From Patescibacteria group bacterium (GTDB taxonomy: Bacteria; Patescibacteriota; Minisyncoccia; Phycocordibacterales; PALSA-1337): a stretch of 27,306 nt of DNA. Of the stretch, positions 1-8,800 are shown piece by piece. Within the stretch, counting starts at the first letter, position 1. Every line of letters starts with the position of its first letter. A program made the position numbers and the translations under genes. The stretch lies in assembly GCA_028864955.1 (NCBI GenBank), contig JAGWLE010000001.1:1-27306 (forward strand), read 5' to 3'. The notes under the pieces are model-generated. The model did not search any database and was not told the DNA's origin. It was given only the letters and a program-made list of their open reading frames with translations.

Positions 1-518
1 AGGACGACGATCAGGATAAACGAGAGCAAGCCGCCAAAGAGCACGCTGGCTGTCTTAAAGACACCGGCCGACGTACCGACGATCATAGTCTGCAGGCCGT
101 TGACCAAATCCGTTACCGAAACAGTGTGCGAGGAAAGTGATGAGGACATGGATGGCCCGAGATTGAAACCGACGGAAGAGATCGGGCTCCAGACGTCCTC
201 GAGCGAGATCTGCTGCGGCAAGGAATTGAGAAAACCAACGGCGTCGTTGGCGATCAATGGCACGATGAAAATCATCAAACCGGCTAGAACGAGCGCCATC
301 AAAATATAGAGAACGATGACGCTGATGACTCGATGAATGCCGTGGCGCTTGAGTCGCCTGATAACCGGTTCGGCTGCCGAGGCGATGATGACCGAAGCCA
401 GGATCACCAGCACGATATCGAACATGTACCAGAGCGCCAGCAAGAGGACGACGATCACCAGGAAGCGCACGATCGTACCCGTACTGATCGAAATTGGACT
501 ATGAGGCATATCCGACAT
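1..518 (-). CDS. AI-2E family transporter / PerM-like permease, 3' part cut by window edge
   Basis: The reading frame is open from an ATG at 518 down to the window edge and gives about 172 residues, so the C-terminal half is missing. The protein opens with a short polar tail, then a strongly hydrophobic helix, a basic loop containing EPVIRRLKRHG, and further hydrophobic helices (VISVIVLYILMALVLAGLMIFIVPLIA). This order of helices and the EP..RRL.R.G loop are typical of the AI-2E/PerM (YhhT) membrane family, whose members export small molecules or ions; the substrate here cannot be told. An extended -10 (TGATATACT) ends six bases before the ATG and no Shine-Dalgarno is visible, so the mRNA is probably leaderless. 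The M16 peptidase gene ends 12 bases upstream in the same direction. Family call is fairly sure, function is not. Confidence 0.8.
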   Translation of the reverse strand, partial: MSDMPHSPISISTGTIVRFLVIVVLLLALWYMFDIVLVILASVIIASAAEPVIRRLKRHGIHRVISVIVLYILMALVLAGLMIFIVPLIANDAVGFLNSLPQQISLEDVWSPISSVGFNLGPSMSSSLSSHTVSVTDLVNGLQTMIVGTSAGVFKTASVLFGGLLSFILIVV

Positions 519-524
519 GCACAG

Positions 525-533
525 AGTATATCA
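525..533 (-). promoter_or_regulatory. extended -10 promoter of the AI-2E permease gene (leaderless)
   Basis: TGATATACT on the minus strand has the TGn extension plus a 5/6 match to TATAAT, and its last base is six bases before the ATG at 518. No convincing -35 is seen. It overlaps the last codon region of the upstream peptidase gene. A transcript from it would start at or next to the ATG. Confidence 0.55.
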
Positions 534-1802
534 CTTAAAATGGAAATAATCCTTGAAAGGCTCTCCATCCTTGTATCTGCCGATCAGCGCCATGTTGAGA
601 CCATCTTCTCTGAATATCTCCGCTGCTAAATTTCTGACATCCGCCGACGTCACGGCGCTGATGCGTTGGAGGAGTTGCTCGGGCGATTCGACTGCGTGTT
701 TCTCTGTCTCTTGGTAGCCGCAAAATTCGGCGCGGGCATCCGACGTTTCAAGTTCGAGGAGAGTCGTGCCCGAGAGATAATCCTTGGCCTTTTGAAGCTC
801 GGCCTCTGACACCGGTTCTGTCATGAGCCGGCGACATTCGCCGAGAATTCCTCTGACGCCTTCTTCGACTCGGCTATTGTCGAGGCCGGCGGCGATCGAC
901 AGGAATCCGTGGTCGCCGAAAGGGTTGTGATCGGTCCGGATGTAATAGCAAATACCGAGTTCATCGCGCATTTTGGCGAACAGACGCGAGCTCATGCCTC
1001 GTCCCAGGATAGTCGACAGCACATGCATAGCCGGAATCCGCGGATCAAAGATCGAGAACGTCCGTACGCCGATCACCAAATGAGTCTGGTCCGTCTCTTT
1101 GAGTTCAACCTTGATCCGCGGCTCCGTCTGCGATTCCTTTACGGCCAACTTGCCGTCCTTGGCTTCCGTTCTAATGTCCTTGAATGCCTTAGCTACGACC
1201 TCAGTCACGTTTTTCTGATCAAAGGAGCCGCTGACGATGACCGTCGTTGCCGAGGCGACATAATGCGCCGCCCGGTACGAGATAAGATCCTGCCGGCTGA
1301 ATGATCTGACGTTGCTTTCCGTGCCGGCGATGTTCCAGCCGGCGGGCTGATCGCCGTAGAGCAGCTCAGTGAACATGTCGCCGACATGGCTTTGCGGCAG
1401 GTCGCGATACATGCGAATTTCCTCTACGATCACGCCTTTTTCCTTTTCGATCTCCTTCTCATCGAAGAGCGGGTGCTGATACATGTCGGAAATGACATCT
1501 AAAATCTTGCCGAAGTGCCGGGCATCGGCTTTGGCATAGTAGCCGGTATATTCCTGCGCGGTAAACGCGTTGTAGTGCGCACCGATAGAGTCGAGCTCGC
1601 GGGAAATATCGACCGCCTTTGGCCGACGGGAAGTGCCCTTGAAAACCATGTGCTCAAGGAAATGAGATAGGCCGTTCTGCCGCCTGCTTTCGTATTTTGA
1701 GCCAGCTTCAACCATGACCAATACCGTGACCGAAGGATTGTCCGGCATCGGCACGGCGATCAGACGAAGGCCGCTCGGCAGAATTGTTTTGGTAAATTTC
1801 AT
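531..1802 (-). CDS. M16-family zinc metallopeptidase (processing-peptidase / PqqL-like)
   Basis: The 423-residue product is a single M16B-type unit. The inverted zinc motif HxxEH is present as HFLEH (residues 47-51). The downstream glutamate pair in VIVEEIRMYRD (about residues 127-128) supplies the third metal ligand, and the C-terminal R..Y....GG-like half (SSRLFAKMRDELGICYYIRTDHNPFGDHG) is intact, so it should be an active protease. Bacterial M16B enzymes degrade peptides or process exported proteins; no signal peptide is seen here. The ATG at 1802 is preceded by AAGGAG at ten bases' distance, overlapping the glyS stop. The 15-base gap to glyS indicates one transcript with it. Confidence 0.93.
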   Translation of the reverse strand: MKFTKTILPSGLRLIAVPMPDNPSVTVLVMVEAGSKYESRRQNGLSHFLEHMVFKGTSRRPKAVDISRELDSIGAHYNAFTAQEYTGYYAKADARHFGKILDVISDMYQHPLFDEKEIEKEKGVIVEEIRMYRDLPQSHVGDMFTELLYGDQPAGWNIAGTESNVRSFSRQDLISYRAAHYVASATTVIVSGSFDQKNVTEVVAKAFKDIRTEAKDGKLAVKESQTEPRIKVELKETDQTHLVIGVRTFSIFDPRIPAMHVLSTILGRGMSSRLFAKMRDELGICYYIRTDHNPFGDHGFLSIAAGLDNSRVEEGVRGILGECRRLMTEPVSEAELQKAKDYLSGTTLLELETSDARAEFCGYQETEKHAVESPEQLLQRISAVTSADVRNLAAEIFREDGLNMALIGRYKDGEPFKDYFHFK

Positions 1803-1817
1803 GTGATAAACCGCTCC

Positions 1818-3167
1818 TTAGCTGACTGTCCGGACACCGGATAATTTCAAGAGGTGGTCGATAAGTTCCGTTTCCTTCACGCGCTCCTGCCGCCCGCTGT
1901 CTCGATCGCGCAGGGTCACGCCCGAACCTTTCTCGACAGTCTCGAAATCGACCGTGAGACAGAACGGTGTGCCTATTTCATCTTGCCGGCGATAGCGTTT
2001 GCCGATATTGCCGTTGTCATCGAAGATGATCGCCGGAATGGCCTTCCTGATGGACCTGAATATTTCTTCGGCTTTGGCTACGAGTTGCGGCTTATTGCGC
2101 AACAAAGGAAAGACGGCGACCTTGTAGGGCGCCACAGCCGGAACCAGCTTCAAATACGCTCTCTTTTCGCCCCCCAGGTCATCTTCTCGATAGGCGTCGC
2201 AGAGAATAGCCAGAATGGTCCTGTCCAGGCCAAATGACGGCTCGATCACGTGCGGAATGAATCTTTCTTTGGTCTCTTCATCGTAGTACGACAGATCAGC
2301 CTTGCTCGATGAAGCATGCTGTGTGAGATCAAAGTCGGTACGATACGCCAAACCATACAGCTCCTTGCGGCCGAACGGCCAATCGAACTCAAAATCGATG
2401 GTGCGTTTCGAGTAATGTGCGCGATCCCCGTCCGGCACTTCCAACTCGTGAACCTTTCCGGAATCTAGACCAACATCCTTGATAAATGCCTGAACTTCGG
2501 AAACGAAGTGCTCAAATATCTTCCGCCATTCGGCCGGTTTAACGAAATATTCTATCTCCATCTGCTCGAATTCGCGGGCGCGAAAGAGAAAGTCTCTCGG
2601 CGCAATTTCATTCCTGAATGCTTTGCCTATCTGCGCCAGTCCAAATGGAAGCTTTGGATGCTGCGAATCCAGAATATTCTTGAAATTGACGAACATGCCT
2701 TGGGCAGTCTCGGGACGGAGATACGAAACGGATGAATCATCCTGGACGGCACCGACATGTGTCTGAAACATCATATTGAACTGTTTGACGTCACCGAGCG
2801 AGCCGCCGCAATCAGGGCACTTTTGTTGATCCGTGAGCTGATCCGCACGGAAACGGTGATGGCACTTTTTGCACTCGACGAGCGGATCGGAAAAACCGCC
2901 GACATGGCCGCTCGCCTTCCAGACGTTCTGATTCATGAGTATAGCGGCATCAACGCCGAACATATCGTCACGATTTTCGACAAACCTCTTCCACCAGAGG
3001 CTTTTGACGTTATTCTTGAGCGCCACGCCGAGCGGCCCGTAATCCCACGTTCCGGCTAGACCTCCGTAGATCTCTGATCCTTGGAAAATAAAACCGCGAC
3101 GTTTGGCCAGAGAGATGATGGCATCCATGACGTCATTGCCCGCCTGTTCGCCTTGATCATGAGCCAT
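1818..3167 (-). CDS. glyS: glycyl-tRNA synthetase, alpha2 (eukaryote/archaea-like) type
   Basis: Class II synthetase of 449 residues that charges tRNA-Gly. Visible parts are motif 1 near the N-terminus (YGPLGVALKNNVKSLWW), a four-cysteine zinc insertion (CKKC ... CPDC, roughly residues 98-120), motif 2 (FRNEIAPRDFLFRAREFEQ), motif 3 (EPSFGLDRTILAIL) and a C-terminal anticodon-binding domain (KVAVFPLLRNK ... VTLRDRDSGRQ). It is the single-chain dimeric form rather than the alpha2beta2 GlyQS form. The ATG at 3167 lies eight bases after a TACAAT -10 that has GTGACA 17 bases further upstream. The promoter sits in the last codons of the preceding surface-protein gene. The M16 peptidase gene follows 15 bases later. 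Confidence 0.96.
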   Translation of the reverse strand: MAHDQGEQAGNDVMDAIISLAKRRGFIFQGSEIYGGLAGTWDYGPLGVALKNNVKSLWWKRFVENRDDMFGVDAAILMNQNVWKASGHVGGFSDPLVECKKCHHRFRADQLTDQQKCPDCGGSLGDVKQFNMMFQTHVGAVQDDSSVSYLRPETAQGMFVNFKNILDSQHPKLPFGLAQIGKAFRNEIAPRDFLFRAREFEQMEIEYFVKPAEWRKIFEHFVSEVQAFIKDVGLDSGKVHELEVPDGDRAHYSKRTIDFEFDWPFGRKELYGLAYRTDFDLTQHASSSKADLSYYDEETKERFIPHVIEPSFGLDRTILAILCDAYREDDLGGEKRAYLKLVPAVAPYKVAVFPLLRNKPQLVAKAEEIFRSIRKAIPAIIFDDNGNIGKRYRRQDEIGTPFCLTVDFETVEKGSGVTLRDRDSGRQERVKETELIDHLLKLSGVRTVS

Positions 3168-3175
3168 AATGAACG

Positions 3176-3204
3176 ATTGTATACAAAAGTCCTTATTTTG
3201 TCAC
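3176..3204 (-). promoter_or_regulatory. sigma70-type promoter of glyS (leaderless)
   Basis: On the minus strand GTGACA (3204-3199, 5/6 to TTGACA), a 17-base spacer and TACAAT (3181-3176) are followed eight bases later by the glyS ATG. No Shine-Dalgarno lies between. It overlaps the final codons of the upstream gene, so glyS can be transcribed independently. Confidence 0.65.
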
Positions 3205-5136
3205 TGTTTCCTGCCCTTGGGCATACTGCGGATCCGTACTGAATCGCGTGGTCAAAGGCGCTTGGGTGCTCTGGAGGGTCGTATTCGTAAAGGTGTCTGT
3301 GCCGCTGAGCGTCGCTTGATTGACTAGTGTCGGGATCGAACCTGCTTGAGTGACCGAGGGCGTATACGATATCTGGAAAGCGACCTCGCGCCGGCGCATT
3401 GAATCGAGCGTATACGTGCCGACATTGCCCACCTGCCAAGTAACTGTGCCGGTATTCGGGTCATAATTGACCTGTTCATTCGGCGGACTGACCTGTCCCA
3501 GCCACTTCACATATGTCGGCAAAGTTGCCGTCATGACGCCGTTAGTCACCGGATTGGCGGTATTGTCGACATCCCAGATAACCGTGTACGTTGTCGGCTG
3601 TTCGACTTTTGGCGGCACGAGACCGGTGTTTGCAAACGGACCGATGCTCCTGACGACGCGGCCGGATAGCACGAGGTTGCTGGCGATCTTGGTCGTACGG
3701 GTTACGGCGTCCGTCACGCTTTGCGGCACGTTGGCCTCCTGCGCGCGATTGCCGCTGACATTCACGTTGAAGACCAGCGTCGGATTGACCAGAGGCTGCG
3801 AAGCCGTGCCGAGATCCCTGGGCGTGATTGAAAATGTCAGGTGCCCGCTCGCGCCGGCGGCCGCGGTGCCAAGTTCCGGATTTGTTTGCGTGTTCCACGT
3901 AATGGTATTCGCGCCGGAATCAAAAAATCCCTGGTCCGGTTGGACAGTCGTCTTGTCGTAGGCCGTGCCGGAAAGATTGGCAGTGATGACCATATTGGAT
4001 ACGGCCACCGACAGATTATTGAACCAGTCAATCTCCACCTTCTCGCTGTTATCAAACGAACCGACATGGTCGCCGCTGCCGGTATCATTATCGATATTGA
4101 CGTTCAAGGAAACAAAAGGCTTCTGGATCGTCATATCCTGTTCGACATTCATGTATTCGGAACCGATAGTCGAAGGACTGCCGGGATTCTGCGTGCCGAC
4201 ACTGAAATGGAAGACGCGCAGGTCGGTATCTTCACCGGTCAAACGGCCATGTAGGACGATCTTGCGTTCTCCGCCAGGCGGAATATCGCCGATATTCCAG
4301 GTCGACGTGTCAGTGTATGTCGGCAAACTCGATGACAGCAGAGTGTAACCGAACGGATAGGTTCCTTTGACGAGGATATTGTGAAGCGTCTGGGCGGAAT
4401 TCGATTTGAGATCGACTGTCAGATCAAATTCCTGTCCGGACGTGATCTGATTATACGAAGATACTGTCACATTAAGCGGCGACGAGTTAATAAGCACGTC
4501 GTATGATTGCGTCTTTGTAAACACCGCCGATGACCCTTTGACGCTGTATGTCAACGTAACATTTATCTCCTTTTGCAGATTTTCCTCGCCGAATATGATG
4601 GCACTAACCGTCTGGTGGACACTGCCGCCGGCCGGGATCGTGCCGAGCACTTTGTCGATGTTTTGAAGGGGCGTGCCGGAATTGCTGGGATCGGCGCTAC
4701 CCTGCGGGAAAGCGATTGCCATGTCGGTCAGTTCAAGATCGACGTTATTTTTGTTCTGAACGGTGATATTGAACGTCTCCGGCACGCCGGCTGGAATAGA
4801 TACTGGCCCGCTGATCTGGATATCGATATTGTTAGCGGAGATAAGGTTGCCGCCGTTGAAGAATATGTACGCGCCAACGCCGACCGCCAAAATGCAGAAG
4901 ATGGCGGACATGATGAGAAATTTGGCGGCAAATGACATGGGGCGTCGGTCTTCGTACGCTTGGTTGAGCTCCTTGGGACGAACATCGTCCTCGGCCGGAT
5001 GCTCCCAGTCAGACTTGAGACTGGTCTCTTCGTTGCTATAACGAAGCTTCCGGCGTGATCGGATATCCGGAGCGTTTCGGGAATAGAGCGATGTATTGAG
5101 CTCCTCGATGCGGCTTTTGTCCTCTTCAGATGGCAC
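3193..5136 (-). CDS. membrane-anchored surface protein with DUF11/Ig-like repeats
   Basis: The 647-residue product has a charged cytoplasmic N-terminus (residues 1-66, rich in E, R and K), one transmembrane helix (about 68-93, FLIMSAIFCILAVGVGAYIFF) and a long Thr/Ser/Asn-rich exterior. The exterior looks like several beta-sandwich modules: a first one starting around SGPVSIPAGVPETFNITVQNKN, and later ones with the DUF11-like signatures W.IGDIPPGGERKIVLHGRL, ITWNTQTNPELGTAAAGASGHLTFSI and VTWQVGNVGTYTLDSMRRREVAFQI. Such type II anchored proteins are common in these bacteria, but the role (adhesion, cell wall) is not known. The start is GTG at 5136, fixed by a TGGTATACT extended -10 ending seven bases upstream. 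It is followed by glyS after 25 bases. No enzyme motif is visible. Confidence 0.8.
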   Translation of the reverse strand: MPSEEDKSRIEELNTSLYSRNAPDIRSRRKLRYSNEETSLKSDWEHPAEDDVRPKELNQAYEDRRPMSFAAKFLIMSAIFCILAVGVGAYIFFNGGNLISANNIDIQISGPVSIPAGVPETFNITVQNKNNVDLELTDMAIAFPQGSADPSNSGTPLQNIDKVLGTIPAGGSVHQTVSAIIFGEENLQKEINVTLTYSVKGSSAVFTKTQSYDVLINSSPLNVTVSSYNQITSGQEFDLTVDLKSNSAQTLHNILVKGTYPFGYTLLSSSLPTYTDTSTWNIGDIPPGGERKIVLHGRLTGEDTDLRVFHFSVGTQNPGSPSTIGSEYMNVEQDMTIQKPFVSLNVNIDNDTGSGDHVGSFDNSEKVEIDWFNNLSVAVSNMVITANLSGTAYDKTTVQPDQGFFDSGANTITWNTQTNPELGTAAAGASGHLTFSITPRDLGTASQPLVNPTLVFNVNVSGNRAQEANVPQSVTDAVTRTTKIASNLVLSGRVVRSIGPFANTGLVPPKVEQPTTYTVIWDVDNTANPVTNGVMTATLPTYVKWLGQVSPPNEQVNYDPNTGTVTWQVGNVGTYTLDSMRRREVAFQISYTPSVTQAGSIPTLVNQATLSGTDTFTNTTLQSTQAPLTTRFSTDPQYAQGQETVTK

Positions 5137-5143
5137 GAACTAC

Positions 5144-5152
5144 AGTATACCA
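5144..5152 (-). promoter_or_regulatory. extended -10 promoter of the surface-protein gene (leaderless)
   Basis: TGGTATACT on the minus strand (TATACT at 5149-5144) ends seven bases before the GTG start at 5136. No -35 match and no Shine-Dalgarno are seen. The spacing supports GTG as the true start. Confidence 0.55.
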
Positions 5153-5160
5153 CAAGCGTT

Positions 5161-5829
5161 TCATAGCTGTGATTCGCGCAAGGCCTTATTTATATGCACA
5201 TTCATACGCATTCTCTCTGGCGCCAACTCGGCCAAAAAACCCGGCGTAAGCGGCTCCGTCCGGAAGCGCGCCTCGATCAGCCTGTCATTGCCAATGTAAC
5301 CGAGAGCATCAAGGATGCGCAGAACGATGACGGATTCCAGCGCTTTGAATTGATCAGCCGTAAGCGCGCGTTCTCTCTGGAGAAAATCGCGCGCCGATTC
5401 GATGGCCATGAATAGCCGCGGCTGTGATTCCTCGCCGTGAAGCAGCCGCCGCAAGAGCACGGCGATTCGCCCGATCAATTCCTGTGCCATTCTACTTTCA
5501 ATTCTATATTCGCCATTCTGTATTCTTTCATTTTTGTCTTCTTCTATTACTTTATTCTCGACTCCTCTATTCTCGACTGTTCCTATACCCTCGCTCTTGC
5601 TATCCTCCGCATGTGTCAGCCGCCAAAATTCTTTTCCGCGTACAAAGGAAAACACGCCGAAGGCGTACTCCTGCGTATGATAACGCAGCTTTGATTTTTC
5701 GAGGCGTATGCCCTGCGCCGTGGCGAGCACCAGACCAAAATCGCGCGTGAATATCGAAAGCATCTTGCCCGCTTCGCCGTATGGATGCGAATCGATGACG
5801 AATCCGGGAGTTGTGTGGATATGATGCAT
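5161..5829 (-). CDS. recO: DNA repair protein RecO, with a heptad-repeat insert
   Basis: The 222-residue product begins with the RecO OB-fold (TTPGFVIDSHPYGEAGKMLSIFTRDFGLVLATAQGIRLEKSKLRYHTQEY), continues with the helical RecO_C part (IGRIAVLLRRLLHGEESQPRLF ... ESVIVLRILDALGYIG) and ends normally. RecO loads RecA at gaps with RecR and anneals single strands. Residues about 82-114 (GIGTVENRGVENKVIEEDKNERIQNGEYRIESRM) are a charged stretch between the two domains with no counterpart I know of in RecO; they are encoded by a 7-bp-periodic array and look like an expansion. The ATG at 5829 lies six bases after TACAAT. The stop is TGA, showing a standard code. It follows ileS by 54 bases. Confidence 0.88.
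   Translation of the reverse strand: MHHIHTTPGFVIDSHPYGEAGKMLSIFTRDFGLVLATAQGIRLEKSKLRYHTQEYAFGVFSFVRGKEFWRLTHAEDSKSEGIGTVENRGVENKVIEEDKNERIQNGEYRIESRMAQELIGRIAVLLRRLLHGEESQPRLFMAIESARDFLQRERALTADQFKALESVIVLRILDALGYIGNDRLIEARFRTEPLTPGFLAELAPERMRMNVHINKALRESQL
5488..5586 (-). repeat. heptanucleotide-periodic array inside recO (AGAATAN family)
   Basis: About 99 bases with 7-bp periodicity. On the plus strand units such as ATTCTAT, ATTCGCC, ATTCTGT and ATTCTTT run from 5502 to 5529, and a second heptad series (CTATTAC, TTTATTC, TCGACTC, CTCTATT, CTCGACT) runs from 5545 to 5579, separated by 15 less regular bases. The total is 33 codons, so the recO frame is kept. The consensus differs from the AAGTCAN heptamers of ileS and argS. 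GC is clearly below the flanks. Confidence 0.7.
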
Positions 5830-5835
5830 GGCGGC

Positions 5836-5841
5836 ATTGTA
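5836..5841 (-). promoter_or_regulatory. -10 element of recO (leaderless)
   Basis: TACAAT on the minus strand ends six bases before the recO ATG at 5829. No good -35 and no Shine-Dalgarno are visible, so this is weaker than the glyS promoter. It lies in the 54-base ileS-recO gap. Confidence 0.45.
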
Positions 5842-5883
5842 CGCCGATTCGCGGCAACAAAATAATCCTGCGAGATCCGTTGC

Positions 5884-8800
5884 TTAGGCTGCGAGCCCTA
5901 GCGTCGCCCCCTCTTCGATAGACGTCAGATTCGTCGCCTTTTTTATTTCTGCCTCAAATTTATTCACAAGTGACTTCAATTCGGCCGGAACGACAAGCAC
6001 GGCTATGTCACTAACCTTGAGGCCTTTCTCCTTGCGCAGATCCTGAATCTTGCGCAAAAGCTCGCGAAGATCACCTTCTTCCTTGAGAGCCGCTGAAATG
6101 TCCGTATCAAGCTTGTCTTCGGTTGCGCCAAATACGATCTCCTTGACATTAAGCTCATCTTTGATGATTTCGCCAAGACTGATCACGGCTGAAGTGGTTG
6201 AGAATGAAGCGAGCGGCTGGCGCACATTGATCTTGGCCGCATTGCGCGCTTCGAGTCCTTTGGAGGAAATCTGCCGCGCGATTTCCATTTCTTTGAGAAG
6301 TTTTTCGTCGACGGCACCGGCTGCCGGCCACTCTGTCAGGTGCACAGACTCCAGCTCTCCGCCGACTTCCTTGTAGGCGTATTCGGAAAAGAACGGCGTA
6401 AATGGCGCCATGACTTTGGCGAGAGTAAGGAGAATCCAACGTGTTGTATTCAGAGCCGACTGCTTGTCCGCTTCATCATCTCCCTTGAATCGGTCGCGCG
6501 AACGGCGCAGATACCACTGCGATAGGTCTGCCACAAAATCGCGAATGGCGCGCGTCGGCTCGAGGAAAACGTAGGCATCCATGCCTTTCGTGACGGCTTC
6601 GATCAGCTGATTCATTCGCGAAACGATCCAGCGATCAAGCACATTCTGCGATTCTGGTTGCACCGTGTCACTTGTGACTTTTGACTTCTGACTTTTGACT
6701 TTTGACTTCTGACTTGGCTCTTGTGACTTGTGACTTTCAACCTTCGGCCTATGTTCATAAATCTTGTAGAAACTTGTCACATTCAATGCGAGATTGAAGA
6801 CTTTCTTGACGACTTCATCAACGGTCTTCTCGTCAAAATTCTTTGATTCTCCCGGCTGATTGACACTGTACATCCAGAAGCGCAGCGCATCAGCACCATA
6901 CTTGTCCATCATCTCGAATGGATTGACGACGTTGCCCAACGACTTGGACATCTTTTTGCCATCGGCGTCGAGGATGTGGCCGAGGCAGATGACATTCTTG
7001 TACGCCTTGCCCATACCCATGAGCGTGCCGACCGCGTGCAAGGTGTAAAACCAGCCGCGTGTCTGGTCGATGGCTTCAGAGATAAAGTCCGCCGGATATG
7101 CCAGTTTCTGCTCATGACCGAAGATCTTGCTGAGCAATCCGTGTGACTCTTGATTTTCGACTTTCGACTCAAATGGATAGTGATCCTGCGCAAATGGCAT
7201 GGCGCCGCTGTCGAACCAGACATCCATGACTTCCTTGACCCGCTTCATGTCGCCGCCGCAGCTACAGGCGAGCTTCGTGTCATCGATATACGGCCGATGG
7301 AGATCGAGCTCATATTCCGGGTTATGCGGCACGATCCTGAAGTCGACCTTCTTGTAATGGCCTTTCTGAATATAGTTGTTGAGTTCATAGGCGATGGTTT
7401 GCTCCCTATCCCAGCCGTGCGCGGCTGCGATAAGCATCATCGTCGGACTGCCGTGTGAAACGATCAGGATCTTCTTGCCAGAATACTTTGATTCGATGTC
7501 ATAGAGGAAATCACCCATGCGCTTCTTCACCTCGGCGTATGTTTCAACGCCGACCGGCGATTTGCTAAATCGGTAGATGTCCATGGGAAATTCCTTCATG
7601 AATCCCTCGAGAGGCTTGCCGTTCCATTTGCCGAGAGCCATCTCCTGCAGACGATCGTCTGTTATAAATTGTTCATCAGCAAGCCCGAACATTTTCTGTA
7701 CGATACGAGCCGATTCCTGCGTGCGCATAAACGGCGAAGCGAAGATGAGATCTATGCCTTCACCTTTGAGCGGCGCCAGATGTTCGGCGATCTTTTGTTT
7801 GCCGACTTCAGTCAGATGATTCGAGACGTTTGCATCGGAATTGAGCAGGCCTTTCGCATTGAATTCGGCCTCACCGTGTCGCATGATCCAGTACTCATTC
7901 TTGGGCTTGCGCGCGATCTCTTCGACGGAACCGACAACACGGCGCACGCCGCACTTTTCGCACAACCACACAGGCAACGGCGTACCCCAATAGCGCTCTC
8001 GTGAAATGGCCCAATCCTTGACCTCGCGCAACCACTCGCCAAAGCGGCCTTCTTTGATATGTTCAGGCTCCCAGTGGATGCCTTCGTTTTCCCTGACCAG
8101 CTTGTCGCGAAGTTTGGACATGGCGATGTACCAGCTGTCGCGAGCGAAATAGATGAGCGGCGTATGACAGCGCCAACAGAACGGATACGTATGCTCATAT
8201 TTTTCCTTGTAGAACAGGAGTCCACGATACGCCAGATCTTTGATGATCTCCACCGCCACCGCCTCGTCATCCTTCACGAACTTCCCCGCCAAGAATCCAG
8301 CTTCTTTCTTGAATGTGCCGTCGTCGTTCACCAGGTGATACTTTGGCAAGCCGACGCGCGTGCCGAGCTCGAAGTCGTCCTGACCATACATCGGCGCCAT
8401 ATGCACGATGCCCGTGCCATCTTCTGTGGTCACGAAATCACCGGCATAGACTTTGAATGCATTCGTGAGTTTTTCTTTTTCTGCACCACTCACATTGTCT
8501 TTCAAGAATGGGTAGAGAGGCTCGTATTCGGTACCAATCAGGTCTTTGCCCTTGAATGTTTCAACAATTGATGGATTCTTGAAATGACCTCTAACAGATT
8601 CAAATCTGTCTTTAGCAAGAATATAGAATTGAGACATCGTCTCAGAAACATTAGGTGTCAATCCATTTAACTCCTCCTTTACAGGCTCACCAATAAACAA
8701 ATCTTTAATTTTGACATACTCAATCTTTTCATTGACGGCCAAACCGACATTTCCAGGCAATGTCCACGGCGTCGTCGTCCACGCAAGGAGATACGTGTCG

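Noticed and set aside
1854..2237. Numerous plus-strand frames opposite glyS, ileS, argS and others
   Set aside because: They are antisense shadows with Arg/His/Pro-rich composition and no start signals.
5161..5163. Possible recoding of TGA
   Set aside because: recO and the DUF892 gene end at TGA at the expected protein length, and no in-frame TGA occurs inside conserved domains.
6667..6736. Tandem units that could suggest a CRISPR array
   Set aside because: Units are 7 bases with no spacers and lie inside ileS in frame; no cas genes are present.
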